Positions 8,722 to 18,478 of a stretch of DNA of 24,568 bases are shown here, in pieces. The DNA comes from Asterionellopsis glacialis (lineage: Eukaryota > Bacillariophyta > Plagiogrammaphyceae > Rhaphoneidales > Asterionellopsidaceae), in the NCBI GenBank assembly GCA_014885115.2, contig WKLE02004069.1, forward strand, positions 1 to 24,568, in the 5' to 3' direction. Made by a program: the position numbers and the translations under genes. Every line of letters starts with the position of its first letter. Within the stretch, counting starts at the first letter, position 1. The notes under the pieces were generated by a model. That model worked only from the letters and a program-made list of their open reading frames with translations, ran no database searches and was not told the DNA's origin.

Positions 8722-11700
8722 TGAAACCATATTGCACCAAGGCAACAGTAGCTGCATACCTTGCATTATCCACTACTTTTATCAATGGACTGATCATCCC
8801 AAGGTCCGAGAATCCAATATATCGATATCTTTCATGTACGACCATCAAAGATTCCACGGACACGAAAATATGTAGTGGCAAATCCATCTCAGCATTATCA
8901 ATGACCAAGCGCACGCCAAGTAGGCAAAGATCGTCAATAACAATGCTTGCCGCCCGTCGCGAGCAGATCGGACGTCGACGCAATCATAATATTGCAGGGA
9001 ACCAGACTCCTCCCAACCCAGCTATTCTCAATAAGCAGATACTTGATCTTGGTCGCCAGCAAAATTGGAATGAGATTCTATTATTTTATAAACAAGAACG
9101 AAAGCATTTCAACAATGTCAACTTTGCTACCACAATGAGTCAACTGGGCCGGATTCGCAATGTGAATAGAATGGATCAATTGTTCATTTCCTTTTTAGAC
9201 GATTTAGCTAATCAACTGGAAGAACGGGGGTTGGAAGCAATGGGTGTCCGACAAATTGCCAACATTGTGCATGCGATCGGTAAAATGCATTTAAAGAATG
9301 CATGTACAAGAAGAATCATAATGTACGTGGCCAGACCAGACAATGCTAACTGGCTAGTTACCACAGCAGCGAAGGAGAGCGGCACCCAATCCGTGGCAAG
9401 CATTGCTTGGGCATTTGCGAAACTTGGTATCAAATCAAGTGGTTTCTTTTCGGAGTTGGAAATGAACCATTCCAAGTGGCTCGTCAAAGAGGGGAACCCA
9501 CAAGCGATCGCCAATACTGTTTGGGCTTATGCAACGCTTGATATTGAATCGCCAAGAATACTTGCAGAAGTGGATCGACATGCCGAAAAGATAGTGAACG
9601 AAGGCTACCCCCAAGCCGTTGCAAATACTGCTTGGGCTTGTGCAAAGCTTGGTACAGAGTCACCAAATCTGTTCTCAGCTATAGACAACAGAGCCGAATG
9701 GCTCATTAGAGAGGGCAATCCTCAAGCGGTTGCAAATATAGTATGGGCTTGTGCTACGCTCGGGATTGTGTTGCCTAAACTCTTTGATGAAGTGGAGAAT
9801 AATTCAGCAAAAATTGTTGCCAATGGTGCTCCACAAGCTATCACAAATATAGCATGGGCTTGCGGTAGGCTTGGGGTAAAAATACCTAGATTTTTCGCAG
9901 AAATAGACAAACATGCTCAACGGATTGTCAAGGAGGGTAATGCTATAGATATTGCAAACACAGCATGGGCCTCTGCAACACTCGGAATCAACGTTCCGAA
10001 GTTATTTTCTCAGGTCGAGAGACACTCCACATGGTTTGTAAAGGAAAGCGATTCGCAGGCAGTATCAAATACGGTTTGGGCTCTTGCAACACTGGGTGTT
10101 GAATCTCCTAAACTCTTTGCTGTGGTAGATCGACGGATCCCATGGCTTTTCGGAGGATGTCGTACAGCACAAGAAGTAAGCAATATTGTGTGGGCATTTG
10201 GAAAATTTGGTATTGCATCACAACGGGTCTTTTCTGAGACGGAGAAGCGTTCCGAATGGATATTCGATGATGATACTCCACAAAGTATTGCAAATATTGC
10301 GTCGACATTTGCTGTTACAGGATATCCAGCGCCGGACTTTTTTGATACCCTCCAGGCCAATATCGAAACAATTACTTCGTGTGATGATCTGCAGGGAGTT
10401 GCAAACATTTGCTATGCTCTAGTGATTCTAGACCTTGGAAAGAAATATCCCTCTACCCTGACATCACTATGGAACTTGGCGATTTCGATGGAGTATGATC
10501 AAGCTCAGTTTACCCCGGAAGCCTTGATGCAACTTGTTCAAGTGAAATTATATGCTGAGGCAGATGGTATAAAGCTGCAAGAGCCACCAGCTGAGCTGAA
10601 GGAATTAATGGATAATATTGAAACATACGAAATTCAATCGAAATACCAAAAAGAGGTTTCTGAAGTATTGAGTGGTATTGGATTTACACATGAAGAAGAG
10701 GTATCACCTTTGAGTGACACTGGGACTGGCGGTATACTAGCAATCGATATGGCATGTAGAAAACAGAAGGTCGCAATCGAATACGACGGACCAAGTCACT
10801 TTCTACGGTCTCCAGCAACAGGCGAAGTGACTTCTATAAAAAACGGACCTACCAAAGCGAAAAGACGATTTTTAGAAAAACTGGGATGGAAAGTAATCAA
10901 CATTGATTATAAGGATTGGATGGAAGCAAAGCGAAACTCGGAAAGTAAAGAATGGCTTCGTTCGCAATTGGAAGACGCTGATGTGAACATTGAGGAAAAA
11001 GACCTTTTCGCTATTTTCGAAGTCGAAAATTTATCTGCGAATGAGCCTTCGATAGGAGAACCAGGAAGTCAGATGAAGGAAGAAGAACCAAAAGCAACGA
11101 GGGTGGTATCGTCAAAACCGGATGCTGTTTTTGCGGTATCTTCCTCTTTCACTGTGTCACCTTTCTTTGCAGCTCAGACCGCAAATGCGAATGATAATCA
11201 CCCATGGCGAGGTTTGTCTGAATCGACATTGAAAAGGAAAACTGTGCCACAATTATCTGAGTACCTTCAGGAAAGGGGACGTTCCGTCGTAGATAGCAAC
11301 GGGAAAAAATTGCGAAAGGCTGACCTAATTGCAGCGGTTCAAAGCTTTGAAACAATGGCAGAATCCATGGAAAAGGACGATCCTCGGGTAACTCAAAAGA
11401 GTGAGGACGCAACACAAAGCACAGGAGACGATCCAAAGACTCTTGAAGAGCCAGGTATTACTGGAGACGGTGTTACTCAGGAGGTGAATAACCCATGGGG
11501 TGCATTATCAGAGTCAACGCTAAAACGAAAAACTGTTGTACAATTATCTGATTATCTTCAAGAACGCGGAATAACTGTTGCGGATGATAAGGGGAAAAAA
11601 CTGAAAAAAGCTGATCTCATTGTCGCAGTCTTGAATCTGAGTCCAAACGATTCGGACAATATAGAAACAGGCACCGATACAGTTCTTTCTGCTAGTAAGC

Positions 11701-11897
11701 CTGCTGTGGATAATTCAAATTTGTTGACGCCACCAAGCGAAGGTAATCCTTGGAACGAATTAACAGACTCTTCGCTGAAGAGAAAAACTGTTGCACAACT
11801 TACAGAATACTTGATGGATAGGGGAGCGAAAGTGACTGACGAAAATGGAAAGACTTTGAAGAAAGCCTATCTAATTTCAGCAGTTAAATCACTGTAG
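8712..11897 (+). CDS. Organellar RNA-binding protein: 37-residue HPR/OPR-type repeats, RAP domain and three SAP-like repeats
   Basis: Single exon, 1061 residues. The N-terminus has a hydrophobic stretch (VAAYLALSTTFINGLI, about 13-28) followed by basic sequence, consistent with organelle targeting; plastid or mitochondrion is undecided. Residues 230-575 carry about ten helical repeats with the core N-x2-WA-x-A-x-LG. They recur at 230, 268, 305, 342, 379, 416, 453, 491, 528 and 565, almost exactly every 37 residues. This spacing fits heptatricopeptide (HPR) proteins better than 38-residue OPR proteins. The RAP domain lies at about 677-755, with KVAIEYDGPSHF (686-697) and LGWKVINIDYKDW (724-736); RAP proteins act in organellar RNA processing and stability. 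Three SAP-like units follow at about 829-879, 927-976 and 1012-1061. Each carries NPW or HPW, S-LKRKTV-QL--YL--RG, then a GK-LKKA-LI helix. SAP motifs bind nucleic acid. Confidence 0.88.
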   Translation: MVIMKPYCTKATVAAYLALSTTFINGLIIPRSENPIYRYLSCTTIKDSTDTKICSGKSISALSMTKRTPSRQRSSITMLAARREQIGRRRNHNIAGNQTPPNPAILNKQILDLGRQQNWNEILLFYKQERKHFNNVNFATTMSQLGRIRNVNRMDQLFISFLDDLANQLEERGLEAMGVRQIANIVHAIGKMHLKNACTRRIIMYVARPDNANWLVTTAAKESGTQSVASIAWAFAKLGIKSSGFFSELEMNHSKWLVKEGNPQAIANTVWAYATLDIESPRILAEVDRHAEKIVNEGYPQAVANTAWACAKLGTESPNLFSAIDNRAEWLIREGNPQAVANIVWACATLGIVLPKLFDEVENNSAKIVANGAPQAITNIAWACGRLGVKIPRFFAEIDKHAQRIVKEGNAIDIANTAWASATLGINVPKLFSQVERHSTWFVKESDSQAVSNTVWALATLGVESPKLFAVVDRRIPWLFGGCRTAQEVSNIVWAFGKFGIASQRVFSETEKRSEWIFDDDTPQSIANIASTFAVTGYPAPDFFDTLQANIETITSCDDLQGVANICYALVILDLGKKYPSTLTSLWNLAISMEYDQAQFTPEALMQLVQVKLYAEADGIKLQEPPAELKELMDNIETYEIQSKYQKEVSEVLSGIGFTHEEEVSPLSDTGTGGILAIDMACRKQKVAIEYDGPSHFLRSPATGEVTSIKNGPTKAKRRFLEKLGWKVINIDYKDWMEAKRNSESKEWLRSQLEDADVNIEEKDLFAIFEVENLSANEPSIGEPGSQMKEEEPKATRVVSSKPDAVFAVSSSFTVSPFFAAQTANANDNHPWRGLSESTLKRKTVPQLSEYLQERGRSVVDSNGKKLRKADLIAAVQSFETMAESMEKDDPRVTQKSEDATQSTGDDPKTLEEPGITGDGVTQEVNNPWGALSESTLKRKTVVQLSDYLQERGITVADDKGKKLKKADLIVAVLNLSPNDSDNIETGTDTVLSASKPAVDNSNLLTPPSEGNPWNELTDSSLKRKTVAQLTEYLMDRGAKVTDENGKTLKKAYLISAVKSL
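11175..11894 (+). repeat. Three diverged tandem SAP-like coding repeats
   Basis: Within the RAP protein gene, three units of about 150 bp encode the pattern PW-x-L-S-LKRKTV-QL--YL--RG. They start near 11196, 11490 and 11745 and are separated by acidic, Ser/Thr-rich linkers. Identity is high at protein level and moderate at DNA level, suggesting old internal duplication under selection. Confidence 0.8.
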
Positions 11898-12288
11898 TTA
11901 ATATTCCAGTCTAATTTAAAACATTACCCAGTGACCTTTCTAACCCGACCAGAGGCCGAAATTCTAAAAAAAACTCAATTTTTGTTTGTCAAACACAATA
12001 CAGTACTATAAATGATAATCGGATAAAAATTGTTGTGAAATAAAACATTTACCATAATTTCAGTTTGGTTTGCAACCTTCGATTGAAGACGATTTTGATG
12101 GGTACAACGTGCGGATATTCAAAGGCAGTACAGTAGTAATTTCTGTTTTTTAATAGCCTGTCTTACCGCGTGCAAGATGTAGCCTTTTGTTTCAACTGGG
12201 ATGGCATGCCTTTTTTTCCATCTCAAGAGAGCTTCGCTAGGTTTGACTATCATCGAACAGAGATGCCCACTGCAAGCGTTATTTTTGT
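11898..12288. other. Convergent 3' intergenic region
   Basis: This AT-rich spacer lies between the stop codons of two converging genes and presumably carries both 3' UTRs. No open frame, RNA gene or repeat is recognised. Confidence 0.5.
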
Positions 12289-14097
12289 TTAAGAAGCAGT
12301 ACCATCTGTGACGACATAAAAAACATCAACATTTTCTAGAGTCTTCAGGAGTGTATCCAGTGTCGGTCGTGAATGTTCATTATGCGAAAAAAGTGCTTGA
12401 TAATGTCCCGAAGTATAATGTAGAGTTATCATGTTTGATTTGTCCCAATCAGGTTTTTGACCATAATTCTTCCCCTTGTATACATCGACAAAGCCTGATA
12501 CAGAATCAAATACAGCAATAGCCCAATCACTTAAAATAGTAGGCGAATCAAGGACGTACACAAGAAAGTCACTAAAGGCTTCCACTTCTTCTCCCACCAT
12601 GCCCTGCGCTGCCCATTCAGGGTGCGCTTTGACAACAGCTGCTTCAATCATACGCTTTAAATCAAGAGCTGTGTGGCCAATCATTTCTGCATTAATTTTG
12701 TCTATCTCTTCATCCTGTTTACTATCTGTCACGAGCAATGCACCAATGCCAGAAAGGTATGATGCAGAAAGGCTAAGATAGAAGCATGACTGCATTATTT
12801 TTTAAACGGAAGGAAATGAGGATTGATAAAATCATCGAAGTCAAATGTTGTTTGTGGGAGAGCCCCGTTGAGAATACATACATAGAGTTACTCTACTTAC
12901 ATTACGAATCAATTCATGCTTTTCATTCCTATTTGACGTCCCAACATCTTTGATATACAATCCAAGACTTTGTATCGCACCATCTTGTTTAGCAATGTTG
13001 ATTTTCAAATCAGTTCCATGATTTTCAAATAATTCATTCACAAGTCCTCTATGTTCCCTTAATTCTTCATCATAATGGGCTGTACCCTTAATTTGTTTGG
13101 GTGTCTGCTTCTCTACAAAGTCATCATGCTTTGAATGTAATAATGCTCGATAGGCACGCGCAACAGAGTCAAATTCAGTAGGACATCCACCCTTATCGGG
13201 ATGTGTTTCTAACGCACGCTTTCGATAAGCCGTCTTAATTTCACTAGGTGTTGCATCATTGGATATTCCCAATATCTCATAGGGAGACAATTTTTTGTTT
13301 GCGGTTGTTGATATTGATTTGTCTGGACCCGCAGTAGTAGCAGCTGTTGATGATGTTCCTGACCATGGTACCAATGCCCAATCCAACATGGATAATTCTA
13401 TAGCACGTTGATAGGCCTCTTCTTCCACCAAATCAGGATATTCTTGTTGCATATATTGATACGTATCACCAATAGATGATGCTAGATCAATAGCTGTATC
13501 GCGTCTTGTTTTTTTCAAAAAGTTCATTACAACATCCGGTACAAATTGTGTTACATTTACATCACTCCAATGATCATGTGCCGGATTCATTAATAATGCT
13601 ATTTCGTCTATCCATTTGGTGGTTACAATGGGTATATCATATTGTTTGCATAGTCCTAATGTATCTTTCGTTTCTTGTGATAATTGATGTTTATCTCTAT
13701 ACAAAGGAAGAAATATAAGATGAGTTGTTGATCTTGTAATATGTTCTGCACATTCTCCACCCATCGATACCACAGCTTTTTGAACAGTTGTTTCATATTC
13801 AGTTAATGAATCATAACTATTTCGTATGACATAAATTGATGCACCTCGTAAAGCGTAATTGTTTGTAGCCATGATGGTGGTATTATTTTGACAGTCCGAT
13901 TGCCTTTTCTTTTTCTTTTTGGAAGTTTTGTTTCTCCCACTACGATTCAACAACTTTTTTGTTTTTTGGGGGGGTGCTGTTGACTGTTTTTGTTTTTTAT
14001 CGCCAGCGGTATGGGTAATAGATCTTTTACTGGTAGTATCGTTGTCAATTTTCTTCCCCTTTCTCTTCTTCCATGGAGATATAGTTATTCCTTTCAT
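12289..14097 (-). CDS. BRCT + UIM-like + J-domain + OTU-like cysteine protease fusion, two exons
   Basis: Exons are 14097-12901 and 12789-12289 (minus), with a 111-bp intron (donor GTAAGT, acceptor ATGCAG), phase 0, giving 565 residues. Residues 1-66 are Lys/Arg-rich, a likely nuclear signal. A BRCT domain spans about 81-170, with the TTHLIF strand and the late Trp (TTKWIDEIALL). A UIM-like helix EEEAYQRAIELSM lies at 225-237. A J domain spans about 270-325 with the HPD tripeptide at 299-301, needed to stimulate Hsp70. The C-terminal part looks like an OTU deubiquitinase. The splice creates RN-SCFYLSLSASYL, with Cys401 as candidate nucleophile, and TLHYTSGHYQALF carries His528 as candidate general base. 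The OTU call rests on these two blocks and is moderately sure; BRCT and J domains are clear. A nuclear deubiquitinase tied to DNA damage and Hsp70 is an inference. An internal ATG (M76) could give a form lacking the basic tail. Confidence 0.8.
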
Positions 14098-14636
14098 TCT
14101 TCGATGATTTCTTGTTTTGTGCTGCTGTTATTCTTCACTTCAAACAAAAGCGATTGAATCCCACAGAACACCCCACATTATGAAGAATACGCCTACACAG
14201 GACCTACTCAAATTCAACGTATGTTGTGCGATATTTTTCAAAAATTAGATTTTTTTCACAAGATTAGTCGCGGAGTTTTCCCTCGGGGAAAAGTTTTTCA
14301 GTAAAACCACGAATGAAGGAATCTGGAATTTCAATATTCTTTACGAGCAAGAAACGACAAAATGTCTCTTCCTTCCTTCCTCTCTTCCTCAACCAAATCA
14401 AGAACAGAAATAGAAGATGGTGGGTTTGCTCGACGCGCGCTGCCATTCATTTTTCTGGGGTTCTCGTGCGAAGATCGCGCGTAAAAGCTGTTGAATGCTT
14501 GCAGAGCCACTGCTGCACATCTGCTGTTCTTCAGCTTTTCCTCACAATTTGTTTTGTCACACATCGCAGTTTTGCCTGTTCTTTCCCTGTGCCAATCTTT
14601 CAATACGCCACACCTTCAGACTACAAGAACTCGTAG
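14098..14636. promoter_or_regulatory. Divergent promoter region (BRCT-J-OTU gene / MAK5 gene)
   Basis: This 539-bp stretch separates two divergent start codons and should contain both promoters and 5' UTRs. Open frames here (14264-14446 -, 14313-14636 +, 14331-14603 -) have no family features. An in-frame TAG at 14634-14636 directly precedes the MAK5 ATG. Confidence 0.4.
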
Positions 14637-17600
14637 ATGGTATCATCACAATCTATTAAAAGAAAAGAAAGCGAGAATATTATTACCATGAGTACAGGTA
14701 TTACTACAAAGAGTAAGAAACGTAGTAGACACCATGACGTGTTACCATGGAAAAGTGTGATAGTTGGATTATCAGAACCATCCTCTGAAACCAATCATTA
14801 TGACTCTGGTAGTGAGGATAATAACGATGATGAGCACAACCTAGCAAGCCAAAGGAAGAACAAAAAAACATCTTCCTCGAAAAGATCAAAAAACGATGAT
14901 GATTTGGAAGCACAACCAAATGAAGAGGTTGGTATGTTTTATGGATTAGAAGTTATTGATGGATCACAATATGAGGTCCAAACAAGGAATGACACCAAAT
15001 ATATGGTTATGCGTGGCACCAGTAGTAATAGCAAGAACAATCAGAACGATCACGATGATGATACTGACGAAGCCAAAGAAACAACCCCTCTAGACGAACC
15101 AGCAAAGAAAAAGAAGACGAAAAAATCGAAAAAGTCAAAATTGACAGCTACAACGGAAGAATTATCAAGTAAAGAGGATATGGCAAAAACCAAGCCAAGC
15201 AAAAAACAACCAGAAACGGATTCTCATGATGATAGAGGTAATTCGTCAACAGAGGATCACAACGTTGAAGAGAAGCCACAGTCAGAGGTAATGGAACAAG
15301 AAGAAACACCCTCTGGTCCAAAGAAAAAGAAGCGCAAAAAGAAGAAGAAGAAGAAGAAATCTAAAGCTTCCAAAGATACCAATGCTACTACTAGCGAACA
15401 AAATTCTGCTTCTACTACAACTCCACAACATCACCAAGACAAAGAAGATGAAAACCTACAACAAATACAAGCCTTACAAACATCATGGACTGTAGCTACT
15501 GGTGGTGTTGTACTTGATGAATCTTTATGTTCTTCTCTCCTGAAACAACATTTTTGGACACCAACACCAATCCAATCAGCGACGCTCCCAGCTGCATTAT
15601 TGGGACGACGAAATGTTGTTGGAGCTGCAGCAACTGGTTCAGGCAAAACACTTGCTTATATGCTACCCATATTACAATATTTAATTGATCAACAACGGCA
15701 ACAGCATAAAAAAGATCAAGATGACGTTTCTACCGCAGGAGGAGAAGATCAACAGGAGCAACAATCATTTATTGTATTACAAGCACTTATTTTAACACCT
15801 ACACGTGAACTTGCATTACAAGTAAGTCGTGAATGTGATAAACTTATTCCAAAGAAAAAATGGGTGGGCAGTATTATTGGTGGATTAGCAGAGCAAAAAC
15901 AACATCGAATTTTAGAATCTGTGAAACCTCCTATCCTTGTAGCAACGCCAGGTCGATTATGGGAATTGGTACGTACACACACACTCACATATATCTTGAA
16001 TGTGCATTGAAGAACACTGTTTTGGTTATTGTTAGAGAAATTTATTGGTCGAGGATGAAACAACACGCTATCTAGACATCCGTTTGAACTCTTCTTTGGA
16101 GGGTCATGAAACGTTTTCTTGTGTTTGCACGTCAGTCAGAGACCTATACAACTCTTCTGCTTTGAAGTGAATACATCTCTATTGATTGAGTACAATATGA
16201 CCAAGTACATTGAACTCACATTTCCTGTATTTCCTATATTCCCTTCTAATCTAGATGTCAAGTGGTGAGCATGCTCACTTAAAGAACTTAGAGAGGATCA
16301 AGTTTCTAGTCATTGATGAGGCTGACCGTATGGTCAATCAGGGTAGCTACCCCCAGCTTACTAAGATATTAGATGCTGTCCATAATGCTAACCCACTTGA
16401 TGAGAATGAAGAAGACTTAGACGATCTTGGCGAAGACGAATTAGATGATCCTGACCGTCTTTTGGGTTTACCAGGGATTCCTGGTGAAGCGAAAGTACAA
16501 ATGTTGAATGGTGATATTTTGCAAAAGTTGAAGCAACAACGTGGTGGTAGTAACGATGGAGATTCCTCAGACGAAGAAGATGTTCCTGAACCAATCGAAA
16601 TTGATGATGATGAGTTTCAGAGACTTCAGGCAGAACAAGAGGTTGATATGGAGGATGACCAACAGCATGATGACGAAGAGCTGTCACTCCCACCTCCTCC
16701 ACCTGTTCAACGGCAAACTTTTGTTTACTCTGCAACACTAACACTTCTCGCATCACCAGAATACAAGCCCAAACCACAAAATAAAAAGTCAAAAAATAAA
16801 AAGGGTAAAGCGGCTACAGTCGAGGGAGCTATCGCAGAAATTCTAGAAAAAGCAAGAGCAGGAGGAGAAACAAAGGTTGTCGATTTGACTTCAGACCACA
16901 AATCTTCCAGCAAGATGAAATCCACTGCAAAGCAATCCGCGAAGGTTGATAAGATTGCCACCCAGAATGAGGTTGAGGATGTTAGTGAAACTGGTTTCTC
17001 CAAACGTCTTCCTCCAGGTCTTACTCTACGCCAAATACAGTGCACCCAAAAACACAAGGATTCTCACTTGTATGCTTATCTAATAACTACTGTACAAGGT
17101 ACATCTGGACCATGTCTTGTCTTTTGCAATTCTATCGCAGCTGTCCGACGTGTAGGTGCGACTCTTCAAGCACTGCGCCTACCTGTACGGATACTTCATG
17201 CCAATATGCCACAGGTAAGTCTATGCCAAAAATTGTAATGGTTTGATCTTTAAGGTTTTTTGTAGTACAGCGGTGAGGAAAAACTCTTGACTTCCCGAAT
17301 GTTGTTGCATATCCTTGTCTGCGTTAGTCAAAATGACTTTCGTTATGACATGATAATGCTCGAATAAGCAACGTGGGGGTTTTAGTGAACAATCTCTGAG
17401 CTAAACAAATCCCTGTCCAGGTATACTTTCGGAATATGTGATATGTTCGTCTTGCATCATCTCACTTCATTGTTTTGTTGTTGTTGTTTCCTCCCCGAGT
17501 AGAAAGCCCGTTTTAAAGCATTGGAATCGATTCGTCGACCTGGTAGTCGTGACATCGTAGTAGCGACGGATGTTGCAGCACGTGGTTTAGATATCCCATC

Positions 17601-18478
17601 TGTATCAACCGTGATTCATTATGATGTAGCCCGCGCTACAGATACATTTGTACACCGTGCGGGAAGAACAGCGGTAAGCTTTTTGTTTGTCAAGCATTCT
17701 ACTTGCTTGTATTGTTTTTATAGTGCATGGATCTATTCCTACGGCAATGAAGAAATATTTACGGACTAGAGTCTCCGACGTTAAAATCCAGGGGTAGTAG
17801 CTTGGATCTGTGGAAATTTTTCCCTTGGCTGTCGGAGCCATATGAATAGTGAAGTCACTATGTGTGTTGGTTATTTCTATTATCTTCTAAATTCTTCCCT
17901 GAATTTTTTTCTCATACTGTATGTTACCTCTTGTCCTTCCTTTTGTATTTTTGGCAACTTAGCGTGGTATGGGTGAAACAGCTGTAGGCTCCAGTCTATC
18001 TTTAGTTGCCCCTGCTGAAGAAAAGGCACATTCCAAAATTTGCGAGGCTTTAGGTTCCAAGAGACTGTTTGAGAATGGTTCTCTCGATGGTCGCCTTTTA
18101 ACATCGGCCCAAGAACGAGTTTCACTTGCCTCTAAGATTGTGACTTGTGACAACGAAGAGACGAAGACTCAAAAACAAAACAAATGGTTCCAGCAAGCAG
18201 CAGAAGAGGCCGGTCTTGATTTGGATGAAGATTTGCTAGACGATGGACTAGCAGGAGGCAACGAACGGGAAAGACAGCAACTTCATCAAGCGAAAGCAGC
18301 AAGAGCCCAACTTAGAGAATTGCTTGCCATCCCCATGCAAACACAAAGGTTTGGAAAGTTTTTGTCAGTGAATAGTGCAGTGCATAGTGACAAGGTCAAA
18401 CCATATATTGTACATGATACGGCTGTACACAAAAAGTCCAAAAAGAATCGAAAAAAGAGAAAGGCAGGATCTGCTTAA
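14637..18478 (+). CDS. MAK5: DEAD-box RNA helicase MAK5/DDX24, 60S ribosome biogenesis, four exons
   Basis: Exons are 14637-15968, 16255-17214, 17503-17673 and 17963-18478, all junctions phase 0 with GT-AG introns of 286, 288 and 289 bp, giving 992 residues. An in-frame TAG abuts the ATG. The first 280 residues are charged, with a poly-Lys run near 229-242. Helicase motifs run in order: TPIQ (310-313, Q motif), AATGSGKT (331-338), PTREL (388-392), TPGR (437-440), DEAD (465-468), SAT (604-606), LVFCNS (732-737), [10 protein letters not shown] (785-794) and HRAGRTAR (815-822). A long acidic insert between DEAD and SAT, and WELMSSGEH spanning the first junction, are characteristic of MAK5/DDX24, a nucleolar helicase for large-subunit rRNA maturation. 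Motif VI is split by intron 3, its last Arg starting exon 4. The tail ends in a Lys-rich nucleolar-type segment. Introns 2 and 3 may house small RNAs (see findings). Confidence 0.92.
15327..15358 (+). repeat. AAG-rich coding microsatellite (poly-lysine)
   Basis: A run of AAG/AAA codons interrupted once by CGC encodes the poly-Lys tract of the MAK5 protein near residues 229-242. It is probably variable in length between alleles. Basic tracts of this sort are common in nucleolar proteins. Confidence 0.75.
17664..18006 (+). repeat. Tandem duplication, copy A: edge of MAK5 exon 3, intron 3 and start of exon 4
   Basis: This segment runs from AGAACAGCG|GTAAGC at the end of exon 3, through intron 3, to the first 40 bases of exon 4. 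It aligns end to end with 18479-18830. The best conserved part is 17755-17850: 67 bases are identical to copy B (17755-17821), followed by 29 bases with two substitutions and a 2-base indel. The intron flanks on both sides are much more diverged. Copy A sits within the functional gene and its splice sites are needed for the helicase. Confidence 0.85.
17755..17850 (+). ncRNA. Candidate structured intronic RNA element, copy A
   Basis: This is the conserved core of intron 3. CTCCGAC (17773-17779) can pair with GTCGGAG (17831-17837) to close the element. Inside, ATCCAGG (17786-17792) pairs with CTTGGAT (17801-17807) around an 8-base loop. A gene for ribosome synthesis is a typical host for intronic snoRNAs, but clear C/D boxes (UGAUGA/CUGA) are not seen. 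ATATGA at 17840-17845 would fit an H box only loosely. The class is undetermined; treat as a candidate only. Confidence 0.3.

Noticed and set aside
9212..10408. Several antisense open frames within the RAP protein gene
   Set aside because: They mirror the 111-bp coding repeats of the plus-strand gene and keep open frames only because the sense repeats lack certain codons.
9370..10420. Regular 111-bp repetition as a possible CRISPR-like or satellite array
   Set aside because: The period is 37 codons in frame with conserved NxxWA cores, so it is a protein repeat; no identical DNA repeats with unique spacers are present.
14264..14636. Open frames on both strands between the BRCT-J-OTU and MAK5 genes
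   Set aside because: They overlap one another in opposite directions, lack motifs and occupy the bidirectional promoter.
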